Assembly (NCBI RefSeq): GCF_040610475.1
Contig: NZ_JBEXMJ010000020.1
Span: 17,664-81,663 of the forward strand
From: Actinopolymorpha sp. NPDC004070
Lineage (GTDB): Bacteria > Actinomycetota > Actinomycetes > Propionibacteriales > Actinopolymorphaceae
DNA length: 64,000 bases
Reading direction: 5' to 3'
The position numbers and the translations under genes were made by a program. Positions 62,545 through 64,000 of this stretch are shown one piece after another. The notes under the pieces were generated by a model. The model saw nothing but the letters and a program-made list of their open reading frames with translations. It was not told the DNA's origin and did no database searches. Numbering within the stretch: position 1 is the first letter of the stretch; the number at the start of each line of letters is the position of its first letter.

Positions 62545-62589
62545 GGTAGGGCGGGCGGGACTCGAACCCGCGACCCAGGGATTATGAGA
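62545..62589 (-). other. tRNA-Met (CAT) 3' half, probable attachment-site scar
   Basis: On the minus strand the sequence reads CTCATAA (anticodon loop with CAT), then TCCCT, the variable loop, a perfect T arm (GCGGG-TTCGAGT-CCCGC) and an acceptor 3' strand CCGCCCT. The 5' half does not pair: no matching acceptor 5' strand is found and the anticodon stem is broken on its 5' side. This is what integration into the anticodon-loop-to-3'-end part of a tRNA gene leaves. With the dead integrase nearby it marks an old attachment site. Confidence 0.6.
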
Positions 62590-62679
62590 ACCCTTGCCAA
62601 CCACTACCAGGCCATCTACCAGCGACTATGCCCACAGGCCACTCCCCCACAGCCACCCTGACCACATTGATCACCGCCG

Positions 62680-62936
62680 TTTCGCACCACAACTCGCACC
62701 ACGAGGAGCTTCTTCGCCGTGTCGGGAGAGCCTCTGCGTACGCACGCCAATGGGCCAAAGCCGTAGCCTGCGGCTCGGTCAGCGGTAGATGTCCCGCCGG
62801 TGGCCGAGATCCACGACCAGGACCACCAGCCGCGCATCCTGAATTTCGTAGATGACGCGGTAGTCGCCGACCCTGATTCTGAGCAGTCCGCTTCTCCCTG
62901 CAGCGCCTTGGCTCCGTGGGGCCTCGGCTCGACGGC
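62680..62936. repeat. Duplicated relE-end segment, copy 2
   Basis: Nearly identical to 56780-57035. Here the similarity ends where this copy continues into the N-terminal half of relE, showing that this is the parental arrangement. Confidence 0.8.
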
Positions 62937-63044
62937 CAGCTCGTCAATCGCCACGGCTACACGCTTCCACGCCAACTGGTCGCCCTTGCGTAGACGCCGC
63001 AGCGCCCGGACCGCGGCGGGCTCGACTTGGATCTGGTAGCTCAC
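62779..63044 (-). pseudogene. relE: RelE/ParE-type toxin with a one-base frameshift
   Basis: The GTG start overlaps the antitoxin stop by 4 nt. The frame encodes VSYQIQVEPAAVRALRRLRK and [19 protein letters not shown], a normal RelE N-terminus, up to LQG. There CTGCAGGG is one G short of the CTGCAGGGG found in the other copy, and the frame shifts; with the base restored it continues [14 protein letters not shown] to RRDIYR and stops at 62779. RelE-type toxins cut mRNA on the ribosome. Either the toxin is inactivated while the antitoxin is kept, or the base is a sequencing error in a G run. Confidence 0.75.
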
Positions 63045-63436
63045 GAGTCGAGCTCGTCGCGCAGCGACTCCCACGAAACCGGTCTCGCGCCGGCCTCCCG
63101 CTCCGCCTCTGCTGCCTCAACGGAGGCCCCGTCGGCGGCGTCCTCGGCCGTCTCGATCAATCGATCGATCACCTGCCTGACCCGCTCCTTCGTGGCTTGG
63201 TCCGCGTCCTGCACCGACGACCAAAGCTCACGACAGGCCGCCGCTACAGCAGCCTCCCGTACCTTCGCTTCATCCGCCGCTGTCCGCGCCAACGGCACGA
63301 TCGCCGCGACACGCCGGCCGCGCCGAGTCAGATAGGTGACGCTGCCGGCGTAGGTCGCCTTGTTCACCACGTCCGCCAGACGATCACGCGCATCGCTGAT
63401 CGCCAGCTCCGCAGGAACCTCTGCTGCCGCACTCAT
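63041..63436 (-). CDS. Phd/YefM-family antitoxin
   Basis: A 131-residue antitoxin. Residues 8-60 have the Phd/YefM fold (LAISDARDRLADVVNKATYA, VTYLTRRGRRVAAIVPL), which dimerises and binds the promoter. The long acidic C-terminus (RVRQVIDRLIETAEDAADGA onward) should wrap the toxin. The antitoxin comes first and overlaps the relE start by 4 nt, the standard layout. A palindrome just upstream is the likely operator. It is longer than usual (about 85 residues) because of the helical tail. Confidence 0.85.
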   Translation of the reverse strand: MSAAAEVPAELAISDARDRLADVVNKATYAGSVTYLTRRGRRVAAIVPLARTAADEAKVREAAVAAACRELWSSVQDADQATKERVRQVIDRLIETAEDAADGASVEAAEAEREAGARPVSWESLRDELDS

Positions 63437-63445
63437 GCGGCCAAG

Positions 63446-63460
63446 TGTACGACTCGTACA
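63446..63460. promoter_or_regulatory. Operator palindrome of the toxin-antitoxin unit
   Basis: TGTACGACTCGTACA is a perfect 7-bp inverted repeat around one central base, 9 nt before the antitoxin ATG. YefM/Phd-type antitoxins are known to bind TGTAC-containing palindromes at their promoters, so this is the likely autoregulation site. Confidence 0.65.
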
Positions 63461-63543
63461 ACTCGGGGTGCCACTTCACCAAGAGTCGGCGCTGACACCA
63501 GGACAAATCGTTCGAGCCTGGAGGCTGGTCTCGAGCGCTGTAC

Positions 63544-63921
63544 TCATCCGCGCCCCGATGACCAACTGTTCTCAGGACTTGCTAACCAATCCAGCCACGC
63601 CCGGATCGGTGATTTGCGACGCAGAATCTCGACGACAGTGCAGACGTCCTTCGGTTCGGCGGTGGGTAGCGCACTGATCACAGCGGCGGACGCTTCGGCG
63701 CGTTCGCCATCGGTAGGACCCAGCGCCTGTAGCGCGCCCACCAGGTAGCCCACGTTCCGTGGTCGGGCGGCCGGCAGCGCCCCGACCACGGCCGCACGCG
63801 CCCTGACCCGGCGACCAGTGCGGGATGTGCTGGCCAGTCCTCTGTTGCGGGGGGATGTGCTGGTTCTTGCGTGGCCAGGGCGGCCAGCCACCGGGGAGAC
63901 CGTGCCTAAGCCCGAATCCAC
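63544..63921 (-). CDS. Fragment with two related helical repeats, unknown
   Basis: The frame contains two similar units of about 32 residues, ARAAVVGALPAARPRNVGYL then RAEASAAVISALPTAEPKDV, each ending in a helix, as in variable leucine-rich or HEAT-like repeat proteins. Flanking sequence is Arg/Ser-rich and unconvincing, and no start codon with a good ribosome site is visible. It may be the C-terminus of a larger repeat protein that has decayed. No function assigned. Confidence 0.35.
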   Translation of the reverse strand: MDSGLGTVSPVAGRPGHARTSTSPRNRGLASTSRTGRRVRARAAVVGALPAARPRNVGYLVGALQALGPTDGERAEASAAVISALPTAEPKDVCTVVEILRRKSPIRAWLDWLASPENSWSSGRG

Positions 63922-64000
63922 CGATGGGCTGTAGGTGATCGTTTCCGGATCGCCTTGTGGGCAAGGTTCGGTCGGGGGCAGGGGCTTTCGCCTGGTCTGG

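Noticed and set aside
62548..62625. A complete functional tRNA-Met gene
   Set aside because: The T arm and anticodon loop are good, but the acceptor 5' strand is missing and the anticodon stem does not pair on its 5' side.

Overview
High-GC DNA with GTG/TTG starts, strong GGAGG-type ribosome sites, an IdeR-like iron box and actinobacterial gene families (LacI/GH32, P450, Phd-RelE, IS30) points to an Actinomycetota chromosome. A GH-rich soil genus such as those in Propionibacteriales is possible, but the sequence does not settle the genus.

Left part (1-17.2 kb) is ordinary accessory metabolism: a partial membrane GT2 glycosyltransferase diverging from a secreted GH26 mannanase, a bfd-bfr iron-storage pair behind an iron box, a fructan-type GH32 with a zinc-type dehydrogenase and a divergent LacI regulator, a LuxR regulator, a very large secreted metallophosphoesterase with three repeated binding modules, a P450 with a decayed tandem copy and a SnoaL-like protein, and an MFS exporter.

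Centre (17.3-52.6 kb) is a 35-kb block of 16 genes on the minus strand in two tightly packed transcription units. The first unit to be read (52640 to 33602) encodes a DUF6603 protein (1187 aa), a 1715-aa protein with a lectin-like propeller and FG-GAP repeats set inside a core protein, 1501-aa and 564-aa proteins of no family I can name, a 929-aa protein with peptidoglycan-binding and lysozyme-like parts, an endolysin-like amidase and a small holin-like membrane protein; a perfect 17-bp hairpin follows. After a control region of about 1 kb the second unit (32562 to 17299) encodes a neprosin-family glutamic peptidase, a small protein with a related propeptide-like motif, four large proteins of which at least three are clearly paralogous, an OmpA-like domain held between two Pro-Thr linkers in one of them, a 669-aa beta-rich protein, and a terminal pair resembling an alpha-beta-beta-alpha prenyltransferase and a DxDD alpha/alpha-toroid cyclase. 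I see no signal peptide on any of the large proteins, and a lysis-type cassette sits beside them. I read this as an undescribed multi-protein particle or complex assembled in the cytoplasm, equipped with binding propellers and wall hydrolases, and released by lysis or locally through the wall. That role is inference.

Right part (52.6-64 kb) is a turnover zone: a small lipoprotein, an IS30-family element, a stand-alone LanC-like cyclase with a Cys-Cys-Cys zinc site, a VOC protein, a 5'-3' exonuclease, a Phd/YefM antitoxin with its operator, two related relE copies (one truncated, one frameshifted), fragments of two MFS genes, of a tyrosine integrase, of a LuxR regulator and of an amidase, and a tRNA-Met 3' half that looks like an attachment-site scar. 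A 57-nt intergenic element occurs twice, 55 kb apart.
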